Positions 1 to 7,397 are shown, counted from the stretch's first letter. The stretch: DNA of 10,756 bases from an uncultured Flavobacteriaceae bacterium (GCA_938041595.1 CALITN010000170.1:1-10756), one strand, 5' to 3'. Notes: generated from the letters alone by a model not told the origin. Numbers and translations are program-made.

Positions 1-359
1 GAATGGGACTGACCAATCTGACCAAATTAAATGAAATACCCGCAGTGTTTCTAAGTCTTTCCCAGCAGGAACTCAATGCTTGTAATTACCAAAAAGGTGA
101 TACCGAAGGCTTTGTAAATTACGGCTTACGCTTAAAGGGGATTCAACTGGCAGTGATAATGATTGAAAACCAACGCGAGGGCAAAATCAAAATGTCCTTC
201 CGCTCCAAAGGCGAATTTCCAGCTCATAGTTTCGCAGAAACTTTTTTTAAGGGTGGTGGACACAAAAATGCTGCCGGAGGGGTTTCTTTTAGCTCCTTGG
301 AAGAAACTAAAGAGCAGCTCGTCAAAGCCATTCAAGAATGGAAAAACCACTTCGAATGA
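1..359 (+). CDS. DHH/DHHA1 family phosphoesterase (NrnA-like oligoribonuclease / pAp phosphatase), 3' end only
   Basis: Only the last 118 or so residues are present. The frame runs from base 3 and the gene continues off the left edge, so the first ATG seen (base 3) is internal, not the start. The visible part is the DHHA1 domain: an RSKG stretch (visible residues 67-70) and the glycine-rich GGGHKNAAGG motif (84-93), the signature of the substrate-binding half of DHH phosphoesterases. In NrnA-type enzymes the missing N-terminal DHH domain carries the Mn-binding catalytic residues. Family members degrade short RNA oligonucleotides (nanoRNA) and dephosphorylate 3'-phosphoadenosine 5'-phosphate in the cytoplasm. 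The stop TGA overlaps the start of gldI as ATGA (356-359), so the genes are probably co-transcribed and translationally coupled. The family assignment is firm. The exact substrate (nanoRNA, pAp or cyclic dinucleotide product) cannot be told from this fragment. Confidence 0.9.
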   Translation, partial: MGLTNLTKLNEIPAVFLSLSQQELNACNYQKGDTEGFVNYGLRLKGIQLAVIMIENQREGKIKMSFRSKGEFPAHSFAETFFKGGGHKNAAGGVSFSSLEETKEQLVKAIQEWKNHFE

Positions 360-904
360 AAGGCTTAAGACCCATACTGATAATTATGTTGAGTTTAGTG
401 GTCGTTCAGTGTCAAGAACCGCCCGCCCGACGAGCGGTCAATAAAAAGCAACAGTTTTTCTTAAACCAGTCCGCGCAGCGAAATAAATCTCGCATTGCTG
501 TTGAACAACGACTTTTTGAACAAATTCGAAAGGCAGAGCCCGAACGTAACTACACCAATTCCAACAAAGGCTTTTGGTTTGCGATACTAGAAAATCAAAA
601 TGCAAGCAGCCCACTGCCTCAAAAAGGAGAAGAAGTAGTTCTCTCCTACCGCATTGAAGATCTAAGCAAAAACGTCCTGTATGACGAAAAGGAATTGGGT
701 GAAGTCCGATTTCTGGTCGATCAAGAAGATTTTCTCCCTGCCTTGCGAGAAGCCGCCAAAGTTTTGCGTGTGGGACAAAAAGCTGTTTTTCTCTTTCCCT
801 CTTATCTCTGTTATGGCTACCAAGGTGATTTCGACAAAATCGGAAGCAATCAACCCCTTCGTTTTACCATAAAATTAGTATCATTATCAAAATTTAAAAC
901 ATGA
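356..904 (+). CDS. gldI: GldI: gliding motility-associated FKBP-type peptidyl-prolyl isomerase lipoprotein
   Basis: This 182-residue envelope lipoprotein has one FKBP-type prolyl cis-trans isomerase domain. I chose the ATG at 356 rather than the in-frame ATG at 338. It gives a clean lipoprotein signal peptide (MKG, hydrophobic residues 6-17, then VVVQC with Cys19) and an ATGA overlap with the upstream stop; the 338 start would add six polar residues. After the cysteine come an ARR segment, a charged helical stretch (about 36-65) and a KGFWFA motif (71-76), resembling the GldI layout I know from Flavobacterium. The FKBP fold spans about 86-178: SYRIEDL with Tyr98, a VGQKAVFLFPS strand, and CYGYQGD (152-158) at the usual AYG position. 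GldI is needed for gliding in Flavobacterium johnsoniae and is thought to fold envelope components of the motility/type IX secretion apparatus. The lipobox is odd in having Gln just before Cys. No acidic run follows the Cys, so I infer it faces the periplasm. Confidence 0.92.
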   Translation: MKGLRPILIIMLSLVVVQCQEPPARRAVNKKQQFFLNQSAQRNKSRIAVEQRLFEQIRKAEPERNYTNSNKGFWFAILENQNASSPLPQKGEEVVLSYRIEDLSKNVLYDEKELGEVRFLVDQEDFLPALREAAKVLRVGQKAVFLFPSYLCYGYQGDFDKIGSNQPLRFTIKLVSLSKFKT

Positions 905-1989
905 ATCGAGCACCCCTAATTTATTTCACCGCCTGTGTTGCGGGACTAATCATCAGCTGCCAAACTCCTTATTCCAATCTACAAGACGGAATGTATGCTG
1001 AAATGGAAACTTCCCGTGGAACCATCCTCCTGCAATTGGAAATGGAAAAAACACCCATGACAGTGGCCAACTTTGTGGCGCTAGCTGAAGGCGAACATCC
1101 TGAGGTAAGTGCCCAGTACAAAAACAAACCCTACTATGACGGATTAACTTTTCATCGTGTCGTCCCCGACTTTGTGATTCAAGGGGGTGACCCCTCCGCC
1201 ACAGGATCAGGCGGCCCTGGATATCAATTCCCCGACGAAATCACCGACCTCTCTCATTCCGGTCCAGGCATCTTATCCATGGCGAATTCAGGCCCAGGAA
1301 CCAACGGGAGTCAGTTTTTTATCACCCATAAAGAAACGCCTTGGTTGAACGGAAAACACACCGTTTTCGGAAAAGTATTAGAAGGACAATCCGTTGTGGA
1401 TAGCATTGTTCAAAACGACACCATTGTAAAACTTAACATTATCCGAAAAGGGAAAATGGCCAAAAAGTTTGATGCCGCGACTGTCTATGCGGAAGTATTG
1501 CAAGATGTTCAAGAAGATATTGAAATAGCCGCTGAAAAACGGGCAGAAATCAACAAACAAACCGTTGAAAAATTTGATGCTCTAAAAGCCAAAGCCAAGA
1601 AAACTGCTTCTGGATTACAGTATGTAATTACCGAAAAAGGAAAAGGCCCTAAGGTAACCACCACCAATAAAGCACGTACCCACTATGCCGTTTATTTTGC
1701 CGATGGACGTTTATTAGAAACCAGCGATGCTGCTATTGCCGAAGCCTTAGATCTTTTGGATAAAGCACGAGAAGCGGCTGGAGGCTATCAACCCATTCCA
1801 GCTAATGTTTCCAAAGAAGCACAAATGATTACCGGATTCAAAGAAGGATTACGATTGCTTCGCCAAGGAGATAAAGCGACACTCTTTTTACCCTCCAGCA
1901 TTGCCTATGGCAAGCGGGGTACTCGAGGCATTCCACCGAATGCAGATCTTGTTTTTGAGATAGAAATTGTCGAGGTCGTTCAAGACTAA
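901..1989 (+). CDS. Dual-domain peptidyl-prolyl isomerase lipoprotein (cyclophilin + FKBP)
   Basis: This 362-residue exported lipoprotein joins two unrelated prolyl isomerase folds. The signal peptide ends in GLIISC with Cys20. The cyclophilin domain (about 31-185) keeps the catalytic set: FHRVVPDFVIQGGD gives Arg86, Phe91 and Gln94, GSQFFIT gives Phe139/140, and WLNGKHTVFG gives Trp148 and His153. A charged, probably helical linker (about 190-235) leads to the FKBP domain (about 238-361), with HYAVYFADG (Tyr262), IAYG (Tyr336) and the closing IPPNADLVFEIEIVEV. In this FKBP domain the positions equivalent to FKBP12 Phe36-Asp37 read Leu272-Glu273 and the Trp59 position is Phe313, so activity or inhibitor binding may differ. 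A loop of about 35 residues (275-309) replaces the usual short segment. Chimeric cyclophilin/FKBP proteins are known, including in Flavobacterium. The start overlaps the gldI stop by 4 bases (ATGA), implying coupled expression; it probably works beside GldI as a periplasmic folding catalyst. Confidence 0.94.
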   Translation: MNRAPLIYFTACVAGLIISCQTPYSNLQDGMYAEMETSRGTILLQLEMEKTPMTVANFVALAEGEHPEVSAQYKNKPYYDGLTFHRVVPDFVIQGGDPSATGSGGPGYQFPDEITDLSHSGPGILSMANSGPGTNGSQFFITHKETPWLNGKHTVFGKVLEGQSVVDSIVQNDTIVKLNIIRKGKMAKKFDAATVYAEVLQDVQEDIEIAAEKRAEINKQTVEKFDALKAKAKKTASGLQYVITEKGKGPKVTTTNKARTHYAVYFADGRLLETSDAAIAEALDLLDKAREAAGGYQPIPANVSKEAQMITGFKEGLRLLRQGDKATLFLPSSIAYGKRGTRGIPPNADLVFEIEIVEVVQD

Positions 1990-1995
1990 TTTCTT

Positions 1996-3009
1996 ATGAA
2001 ACGCATCACCACTGCGGTACTGGTCTTTTCCTGGCTTCCGCAGTGGTTTTTTATTGTTTGGTGTCGCAACCATCCTCTTTGGATTGACCATTACTATGGA
2101 AACACGCTATACCCCTGGCTGCAATCAGCAAGAACCTATTTCCTTGAACGGCTCACTTTTTCTTTTGGTGACTTGATCTATGCAGCTTTGCTATTGGGTC
2201 TCGTAGCTCTAGTAATTCACCACCGTAAAGAGCTATTCCAAAATCTTTGGGAACGTTTATTTCAGCTAATTGCCCTGCTGGCAGTAATTCATTTGTTTTT
2301 TCAGTTGAGTTGGGGGCTTAATTACTACCGAACGCCGCTGGCTGTTCAGCAGAATATTCCTTCAACATACGAAGCATGGGAATTGGAAACCACCCTTGAT
2401 ATTTTAATTCAAAAAACCGAGATGCTTCACGATCAATTGAGTACATCCGATAGTATACAGGTGGTTTTTCCGTTGCGAAAACAAGACTATTTAAGACTTT
2501 TGGGAAATACTCCTGCCAAAAAATCGCTTTGGAGCTGGCCGTTGACCTATATGGGGTATGCAGGCTATTTAAACCCCTTTACTGGGGAAGCACAAGTCAA
2601 CAGCCTACTGCCGATGCTCTCTTTTATCCACACTGCCGCCCATGAGAAAGGACATCAAGAAGGGATCGCAGCCGAAAATGAAGCTAATTTTTATGCTTTT
2701 CTAACCACCTACCAGCACAATAACAAACACATACGCTATGCGGCATACTGCTTTGCTTTACGTTACTGTTGGAGTGCCCTATACCGTCTCAATCCTGGCT
2801 GTTCCGATGAAAAAACCCAAAGGGTCCGTCCAGGCATTCGAAAAGAATACCAAGCTCAGCAAGCTTTTTGGAACGCCCATGGAAATCCCTTACAGCCAAT
2901 TTTGGCTAAAGTCTATGACCGCTTTTTAAAAGCCAATGGACAAGCGGCCGGGCGAAATTCCTACAGCCAAGTAGTTGCTCTGTTAGTGGCTTATCAGTCA
3001 GAACTATAG
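1996..3009 (+). CDS. DUF3810 family membrane protein with HExxH putative metallopeptidase motif
   Basis: This 337-residue inner-membrane protein belongs to the uncharacterised DUF3810 family. Three hydrophobic segments lie at about 5-23, 58-75 and 88-106. The third is followed by WGLNYYR (106-112), a motif I associate with the family. The large C-terminal part has MGYAGYLNPFTGEAQVN (186-202), then AAHEKGHQ (214-221) and ENEANF (227-232). His216, Glu217 and His220 form an HExxH zinc site with Glu227 or Glu229 as plausible third ligand, the layout of gluzincin-type peptidases. No substrate is known to me, so peptidase activity is inferred from the motif alone. The gene starts 6 bases after the prolyl isomerase stop, with no Shine-Dalgarno sequence, and appears to be the last gene of the gldI operon. 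Its neighbours suggest a role in envelope protein processing or cell-wall maintenance. No terminator hairpin is visible after the stop. Confidence 0.88.
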   Translation: MKRITTAVLVFSWLPQWFFIVWCRNHPLWIDHYYGNTLYPWLQSARTYFLERLTFSFGDLIYAALLLGLVALVIHHRKELFQNLWERLFQLIALLAVIHLFFQLSWGLNYYRTPLAVQQNIPSTYEAWELETTLDILIQKTEMLHDQLSTSDSIQVVFPLRKQDYLRLLGNTPAKKSLWSWPLTYMGYAGYLNPFTGEAQVNSLLPMLSFIHTAAHEKGHQEGIAAENEANFYAFLTTYQHNNKHIRYAAYCFALRYCWSALYRLNPGCSDEKTQRVRPGIRKEYQAQQAFWNAHGNPLQPILAKVYDRFLKANGQAAGRNSYSQVVALLVAYQSEL

Positions 3010-3013
3010 GCTT

Positions 3014-3027
3014 TATTTTTGAATTTG
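3014..3027 (+). promoter_or_regulatory. Candidate Bacteroidota-type promoter -7 elements upstream of the amidohydrolase pair
   Basis: The 53-base gap before the amidohydrolase gene contains TATTTTTG (3014-3021), an exact match to the TAnnTTTG -7 consensus. It overlaps TGAATTTG (3020-3027), a one-mismatch match. Either would place the transcription start about 25-35 bases before the ATG at 3063. I find no convincing TTTG -33 element at the right distance, and the region is T-rich, so chance matches are likely. Read-through from the upstream operon is the alternative. Confidence 0.3.
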
Positions 3028-3062
3028 TTTTTTTACCCTTACTTTTCTAAAAAATTTTGTTC

Positions 3063-6032
3063 ATGAGAAATCTACTCTTTGGGTTTTTTCTTCTGTTAGG
3101 AATGGAGCTTATGGCTCAATCCTACTATCCCACCAATTTGGGAACTAAGACAGAGAACAGCCATTATCAAGCCTTTACAGGGGTAATCCTCCACCCTCAG
3201 CCAGGGAAAACAGTTGAAAATGCAACTTTACTCATCCAAAAAGGAATCGTTGTGGCCGCTGGCACACAAATCAAAATTCCTAAGAATACGGTCATCAGAA
3301 AACTGACTGGACAACACGTCTATCCTTCCTTCATAGATCTCTACAGCAGTTTTGGCATAGCCAAGGCACAAAGTAAAACCGGTCAGGGACGCAGCACCCA
3401 ATACAAAGCCTCACAGGAAGGCGGCTATTGGAACGACCACATCCTTGGTAATTACCAAGCGGTCACGGACTATAGTTATGACAAAGAAGCCGCTGAAACC
3501 TATCGTGAAGCCGGGTTTGGAATTGTCAATACCCATCGGGAGGATGGAATTCATCGAGGTACCGGATTGCTCGTGGCTCTTACAGACGATCGCACCGAAA
3601 ATGATCGGATTTTAGATGCTACTTCCTCTGCATTTTTCTCATTTTCCAAAAGCAAACAATCCAATCAATCCTACCCGAGCTCTGTCATGGGATCCATGGC
3701 TTTGCTTCGTCAGCTTTATCACGATGCCGATTGGTATGCCGGTGGAAACAGCCCGACCAAAGACCTGGACCTAGAAGCCGTTTTAGATCAAAAATCACTT
3801 CCTAAAATCTTTGAAGCCACCGATAAACTCAATGTCCTTAGGGGTGCAAAAGTAAGTCGAGACATGGGACTTGATTGGATTCTTAAGGGAAGTGGTCAAG
3901 AGTATGAGCAGCTGCAAGAGTTAAAAAAATATGGCAATGCACTGGTTTTGCCCTTGAATTTTCCAAAGCCCTATGATGTCAATGATCCTGAATTGCTAGA
4001 CAAAATCACACTCAGTCAAATGCGCGACTGGAATCTCGCCCCCACAAACCCCGCCAAAGTAGCCGCAACTAATATTTCTTTCGCTTTTACCATGGATGGC
4101 CTAGATGATTCGAGTAGCTTTTTAGAAAATCTACGTCGCTCGGTAGCCAACGGTTTATCAAAAGCAAAAGCTATTGCTGCCTTGACCACTGTACCCGCCA
4201 AATTGATCCGCCAAAGCAATCGACTCGGGGTTCTCAAACCCAAAGCTTGGGCCAATTTTATAATTACCTCCGGTCCCTTGTTTGATTTGGATACCAAAAT
4301 TCTCGACCATTATGTCAAAGGGAATCGACACAAAATAAACGACATCAAACAACAAGATATTGATGGAAAATACAGCCTCCAACTGGGGTCTCACAGCCTA
4401 CAGCTCAAACTTGAAAACAGTTCTCAAGAAGACGAAATCGAACTTACCGTTACGGAAGGAGATGTGGAATGGGAAAGCAGTCTGAAATATGAGAATGGTA
4501 AAATAAACCTTAGCTTGAGTAGTCCGGATGGGCTTTCAGCAATTCTTGAAGCCAACATTGAACAGTCGAGTCGTATTGCTGGGACTGGGATTGATCTCCA
4601 AGGAAATCCTATTCAATGGGAAGCCAACCAAAAAACCAAGGATAACAAAGAGCGTTTTCTTGTTTTTGAACCTGTGGCCACCACTTTCCCCAACAATGGG
4701 TTTGGTTTTAAAACACCACCACAACAGCAGCGTTTGCTTTTTAAAAATGCAACGGTCTGGACTAATGAAGTCGAAGGGATCTTGACCAATGCCGATGTCC
4801 TCATAGGAAATGGGAAAGTTTTAGACGTTGGTAAAAATCTCAGTGATGCCTCCGCCACAGTCATTGACGCGACGGGTAAACATTTAACCAGTGGCATCAT
4901 CGATGAACACTCCCATATTGCCGCCTCTAGTATCAATGAAGGAGGACACAATTCTTCGGCAGAAGTTACCATAGAAGATGTGGTAGATCCCGATGACATT
5001 GACATTTATCGTAACCTTGCGGGAGGAGTTACTACCATTCAGATACTACATGGCTCAGCCAATCCCATCGGAGGTCGATCTGCCATCATCAAATTAAAAT
5101 GGGGAGCTTCTGTAGAAAAAATGCTTTTCCCCAATGCCGATCCCTTCATTAAGTTTGCATTGGGAGAAAACGTAAAACAATCCAACTGGGGAAGCTACAA
5201 TCGTTTTCCTCAAACCCGTATGGGAGTCGAACAAGTTTTTGTGGATTATTTTCAACGCGCCAAAGAATACGGTAAAGCTTGGACGCAGTACAACCAACTG
5301 ACTGGAAGACAAAAACGCAGTGCTAAAAAGCCTCGCTACGATATTGAAATGGAAACCCTCTGGGAAATTCTTGAGGGCAAACGCTTTATTTCGTGTCATT
5401 CCTATGTGCAAAGTGAAATCAACATGCTGATGAAAGTAGCCGAACGCTTTGGCGTTCGTGTCAATACCTTCACCCATATCTTGGAGGGCTATAAAGTAGC
5501 TGATATAATGGCCACTCATGGGGCGGCTGGCTCTACTTTTTCCGACTGGTGGGCCTACAAATATGAGGTGAAAGATGCCATTGCCTACAACGGAGCAATC
5601 ATGCACCGCGCTGGAGTCAATGTTGCGTTTAACTCCGATGACGCAGAAATGTCGCGTAGATTGAATCAAGAAGCGGCTAAAGCTGTCAAATACGGTGGTA
5701 TTTCCGAAGAAGATGCATGGAAATTTGTTACTTTAAATCCAGCAAAAATGCTGCATCTAGACGATCGCATTGGCAGTATCAAAATAGGTAAACATGCTGA
5801 TCTAGCCCTTTGGTCAGGACACCCAATGTCTGTATATAGCAAAGCTGAAAAAACCCTGATCGATGGAGTCATTTACTATGACGCCGAACGAGCAAATGCC
5901 CAATTGGATGTAATTGCCGAAGAGAAAAAGATATTGATTGCACAAATGGCCCAAGCTGCCAACAATGGCATGACCACCCAAGCCCCCATCAATTCAGAAA
6001 AAAGAGAATTCCACTGTGAAACGCTCGATTAA
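3063..6032 (+). CDS. Exported tandem amidohydrolase (imidazolonepropionase-like superfamily): degenerate N-terminal module plus intact C-terminal module
   Basis: This is a 989-residue exported protein. The ATG at 3063 is preferred over an in-frame TTG two codons earlier because it opens a typical Sec signal peptide (MRNLLFGFF, hydrophobic to about 17, cleavage near MAQS). Module A (about 35-425) has the amidohydrolase outline, but the HxH site is replaced (YPSFIDLYSS, 87-96); TTVPAK (375-380) and a possible metal Asp in TMDG (Asp345) remain. A beta-rich linker of about 110 residues (430-545) follows. Module B (about 556-940) is complete: DEHSH with His616 and His618, CHS with His779, FTHILEG with His805, and NSDDAEM with Asp859 or Asp860, consistent with a metal hydrolase of the COG1228/HutI type. 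Such proteins hydrolyse cyclic amides or dipeptide-like substrates, but the substrate here is unknown. Length of about 1000 residues is what I expect for flavobacterial tandem versions. The paralogous single-module gene starts 10 bases downstream, so the two are likely co-expressed and act in the periplasm or outside the cell. Confidence 0.93.
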   Translation: MRNLLFGFFLLLGMELMAQSYYPTNLGTKTENSHYQAFTGVILHPQPGKTVENATLLIQKGIVVAAGTQIKIPKNTVIRKLTGQHVYPSFIDLYSSFGIAKAQSKTGQGRSTQYKASQEGGYWNDHILGNYQAVTDYSYDKEAAETYREAGFGIVNTHREDGIHRGTGLLVALTDDRTENDRILDATSSAFFSFSKSKQSNQSYPSSVMGSMALLRQLYHDADWYAGGNSPTKDLDLEAVLDQKSLPKIFEATDKLNVLRGAKVSRDMGLDWILKGSGQEYEQLQELKKYGNALVLPLNFPKPYDVNDPELLDKITLSQMRDWNLAPTNPAKVAATNISFAFTMDGLDDSSSFLENLRRSVANGLSKAKAIAALTTVPAKLIRQSNRLGVLKPKAWANFIITSGPLFDLDTKILDHYVKGNRHKINDIKQQDIDGKYSLQLGSHSLQLKLENSSQEDEIELTVTEGDVEWESSLKYENGKINLSLSSPDGLSAILEANIEQSSRIAGTGIDLQGNPIQWEANQKTKDNKERFLVFEPVATTFPNNGFGFKTPPQQQRLLFKNATVWTNEVEGILTNADVLIGNGKVLDVGKNLSDASATVIDATGKHLTSGIIDEHSHIAASSINEGGHNSSAEVTIEDVVDPDDIDIYRNLAGGVTTIQILHGSANPIGGRSAIIKLKWGASVEKMLFPNADPFIKFALGENVKQSNWGSYNRFPQTRMGVEQVFVDYFQRAKEYGKAWTQYNQLTGRQKRSAKKPRYDIEMETLWEILEGKRFISCHSYVQSEINMLMKVAERFGVRVNTFTHILEGYKVADIMATHGAAGSTFSDWWAYKYEVKDAIAYNGAIMHRAGVNVAFNSDDAEMSRRLNQEAAKAVKYGGISEEDAWKFVTLNPAKMLHLDDRIGSIKIGKHADLALWSGHPMSVYSKAEKTLIDGVIYYDAERANAQLDVIAEEKKILIAQMAQAANNGMTTQAPINSEKREFHCETLD

Positions 6033-6042
6033 ACATATTGCT

Positions 6043-7323
6043 ATGAAAAATATATTACTATTAAGCCTGTGTTTGCCATTGCTCGTTTGGGCACAACAAA
6101 CCCCTGCCGATCCCCAGTCAGAATCAATCCTTATTTCAGGAATAACTGCGCACATCGGTAACGGAACAATCATTGAAAATGCAGCCATTGGTTTTGACAA
6201 GGGCATTCTTACCTATGTTGGTGCTGCAGAATCCGCTCCGGCCAGTTACTCAAAAACAATTGCTGGAAATGAGCAACACGCCTATCCAGGTTTTATCGGC
6301 ATGAACACCACACTTGGACTGGTAGAGATTGATGCCGTTCGGGCCACTGATGATGAGGATGAATTGGGTGAAATGCTGCCGCATGTCCGTGCCGCTATCG
6401 CTTACAATGCTGAATCACAAGTTGTTGAAAGTGTTCGCCCCAATGGAGTACTTCTGGCTCAAGTAGCTCCACGAGGAGGTCGTATTTCTGGGAGTTCATC
6501 CGTAATGCAATTAGATGCTTGGAACTGGGAAGACGCTTTGGTCAAAGCTGATGAAGGAATTCACCTGCATTGGCCTAGTCCTTTTAAAAGAGGACGCTGG
6601 TGGCTGGGCGAAGATCCTAGCCTGAAACGGGATGAAGACTATGATTCGGATGTCGAAGAACTGGCCGAATATTTTGCCAATGCCAAAGCCTATCGTAACT
6701 CACACCGCCCGAAGCATCTACCCTATCATGCCTTAAAGGGTGTTTTTGACGGAAGTCAGCGCGTCTATGTTCATGCAGACTACAGCGAGGAAATCAAAGA
6801 AAGTATTGAGCAACTTATCAAGTGGGGCGTTCAAAAAATAGCCATTGTCGGCGGTCACGAAGCACCAAAGCAATTAGTCCTTCTTAAAAAACATCAAATT
6901 CCTGTGATCATTCCACGACCACACCGCCTTCCTGCAGATGAAGACGAAGCTCTAAAGAGCACTTTTGAATTAGGAGCCACCTTGGTGGAAGCTGGTCTCA
7001 CGGTCGCCATTGAAATGAGTGGACGGATGGAACGGATGAATACACGCAATCTTCCTTTTTATGCCGGAAGCTTTGCTGCTTATGGGGTTCCCTATGAAAA
7101 AGCGGTGGCATTACTTACTGCCAATCCAGCTAAAATATTGGGTATCGACCAAGAAGTAGGTACTCTAGAAGTAGGTAAAAAAGCTACCTTATTTCTATCC
7201 AAAGGCGATGCCCTTGACATGCGTACCAATATTCTGAGCCATGCCTTTATCGATGGTCGAGAGCTGAGCTTGGAAAGCCATCAAACCAAACTTTATAAAC
7301 GCTACAGTAAAAAAGTAAATTAA
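6043..7323 (+). CDS. Exported amidohydrolase-family protein with degenerate metal site
   Basis: This 426-residue protein has a Sec signal peptide (MKNILLLSLCLPLLVWAQ, cleavage near residue 17-18). I chose the ATG at 6043; an in-frame GTG at 6016 would lie inside the upstream gene and put nine mostly polar residues before the signal sequence. The superfamily is shown by the N-terminal beta strands (about 28-78), YPGFIG (81-86), VHAD (243-246), a GGHEA loop (271-275), LLTANPAKILG (357-367) and the closing GTLEVGKKATLFLSKG (373-388). The HxH expected after YPGFIG is absent (MNTT), and the Asp expected near 325-330 is also missing (MSGRMERM), although His244 and His272 remain. It therefore looks like a pseudoenzyme or a protein with changed metal use. 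It most resembles module A of the upstream protein, suggesting duplication and a partner role in a complex with it. The gene ends the pair and is followed by a strong terminator. Confidence 0.88.
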   Translation: MKNILLLSLCLPLLVWAQQTPADPQSESILISGITAHIGNGTIIENAAIGFDKGILTYVGAAESAPASYSKTIAGNEQHAYPGFIGMNTTLGLVEIDAVRATDDEDELGEMLPHVRAAIAYNAESQVVESVRPNGVLLAQVAPRGGRISGSSSVMQLDAWNWEDALVKADEGIHLHWPSPFKRGRWWLGEDPSLKRDEDYDSDVEELAEYFANAKAYRNSHRPKHLPYHALKGVFDGSQRVYVHADYSEEIKESIEQLIKWGVQKIAIVGGHEAPKQLVLLKKHQIPVIIPRPHRLPADEDEALKSTFELGATLVEAGLTVAIEMSGRMERMNTRNLPFYAGSFAAYGVPYEKAVALLTANPAKILGIDQEVGTLEVGKKATLFLSKGDALDMRTNILSHAFIDGRELSLESHQTKLYKRYSKKVN

Positions 7324-7349
7324 ACACCAAACAAATCATTTGTATACAT

Positions 7350-7383
7350 AAAAAGGAGCTTGTCAAAACAAACTCCTTTTTTT
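7350..7383 (+). terminator. Rho-independent terminator after the amidohydrolase pair
   Basis: AAAAAGGAG (7350-7358) pairs with CTCCTTTTT (7373-7381). After one C/A mismatch, TTGT (7360-7363) pairs with ACAA (7368-7371) across a CAAA loop. The 3' arm ends in a run of seven T (7377-7383). Because the stem continues into A/T tracts on both sides it could act in both directions, but no minus-strand gene lies nearby. It sits 26 bases after the amidohydrolase stop and only 14 bases before the next start codon. Confidence 0.82.
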
Positions 7384-7397
7384 AGACCTTTTTAGCA

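Noticed and set aside
418..438. GC-rich inverted repeat (ACCGC / GCGGT) early in gldI
   Set aside because: Only five base pairs with an 11-base loop, inside coding sequence, no T-run; explained by Pro/Ala/Arg codons.
3057..3065. Upstream TTG as start of the tandem amidohydrolase
   Set aside because: It adds only two residues before an ATG that begins a normal signal peptide; ATG at 3063 is simpler.
4613..5005. Minus-strand open frame of 130 codons
   Set aside because: It lies wholly within the amidohydrolase gene on the opposite strand; low-complexity Ser/Thr-rich translation with no family features.
5094..5669. Open frame of 191 codons on the minus strand
   Set aside because: It lies antisense to the conserved module B of the tandem amidohydrolase, contains no recognisable motif, and is a coding shadow.
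7152..7178. Direct repeat GAAGTAGGTA twice
   Set aside because: It encodes the conserved EVGTLEVGKK segment typical of amidohydrolase C-termini; codon coincidence.
7331..7348. Short palindromes ACAAATCATTTGT and TGTATACA between the amidohydrolase stop and the terminator
   Set aside because: They are short and AT-rich, overlap each other, and are not repeated elsewhere in the window; not enough to call an operator.
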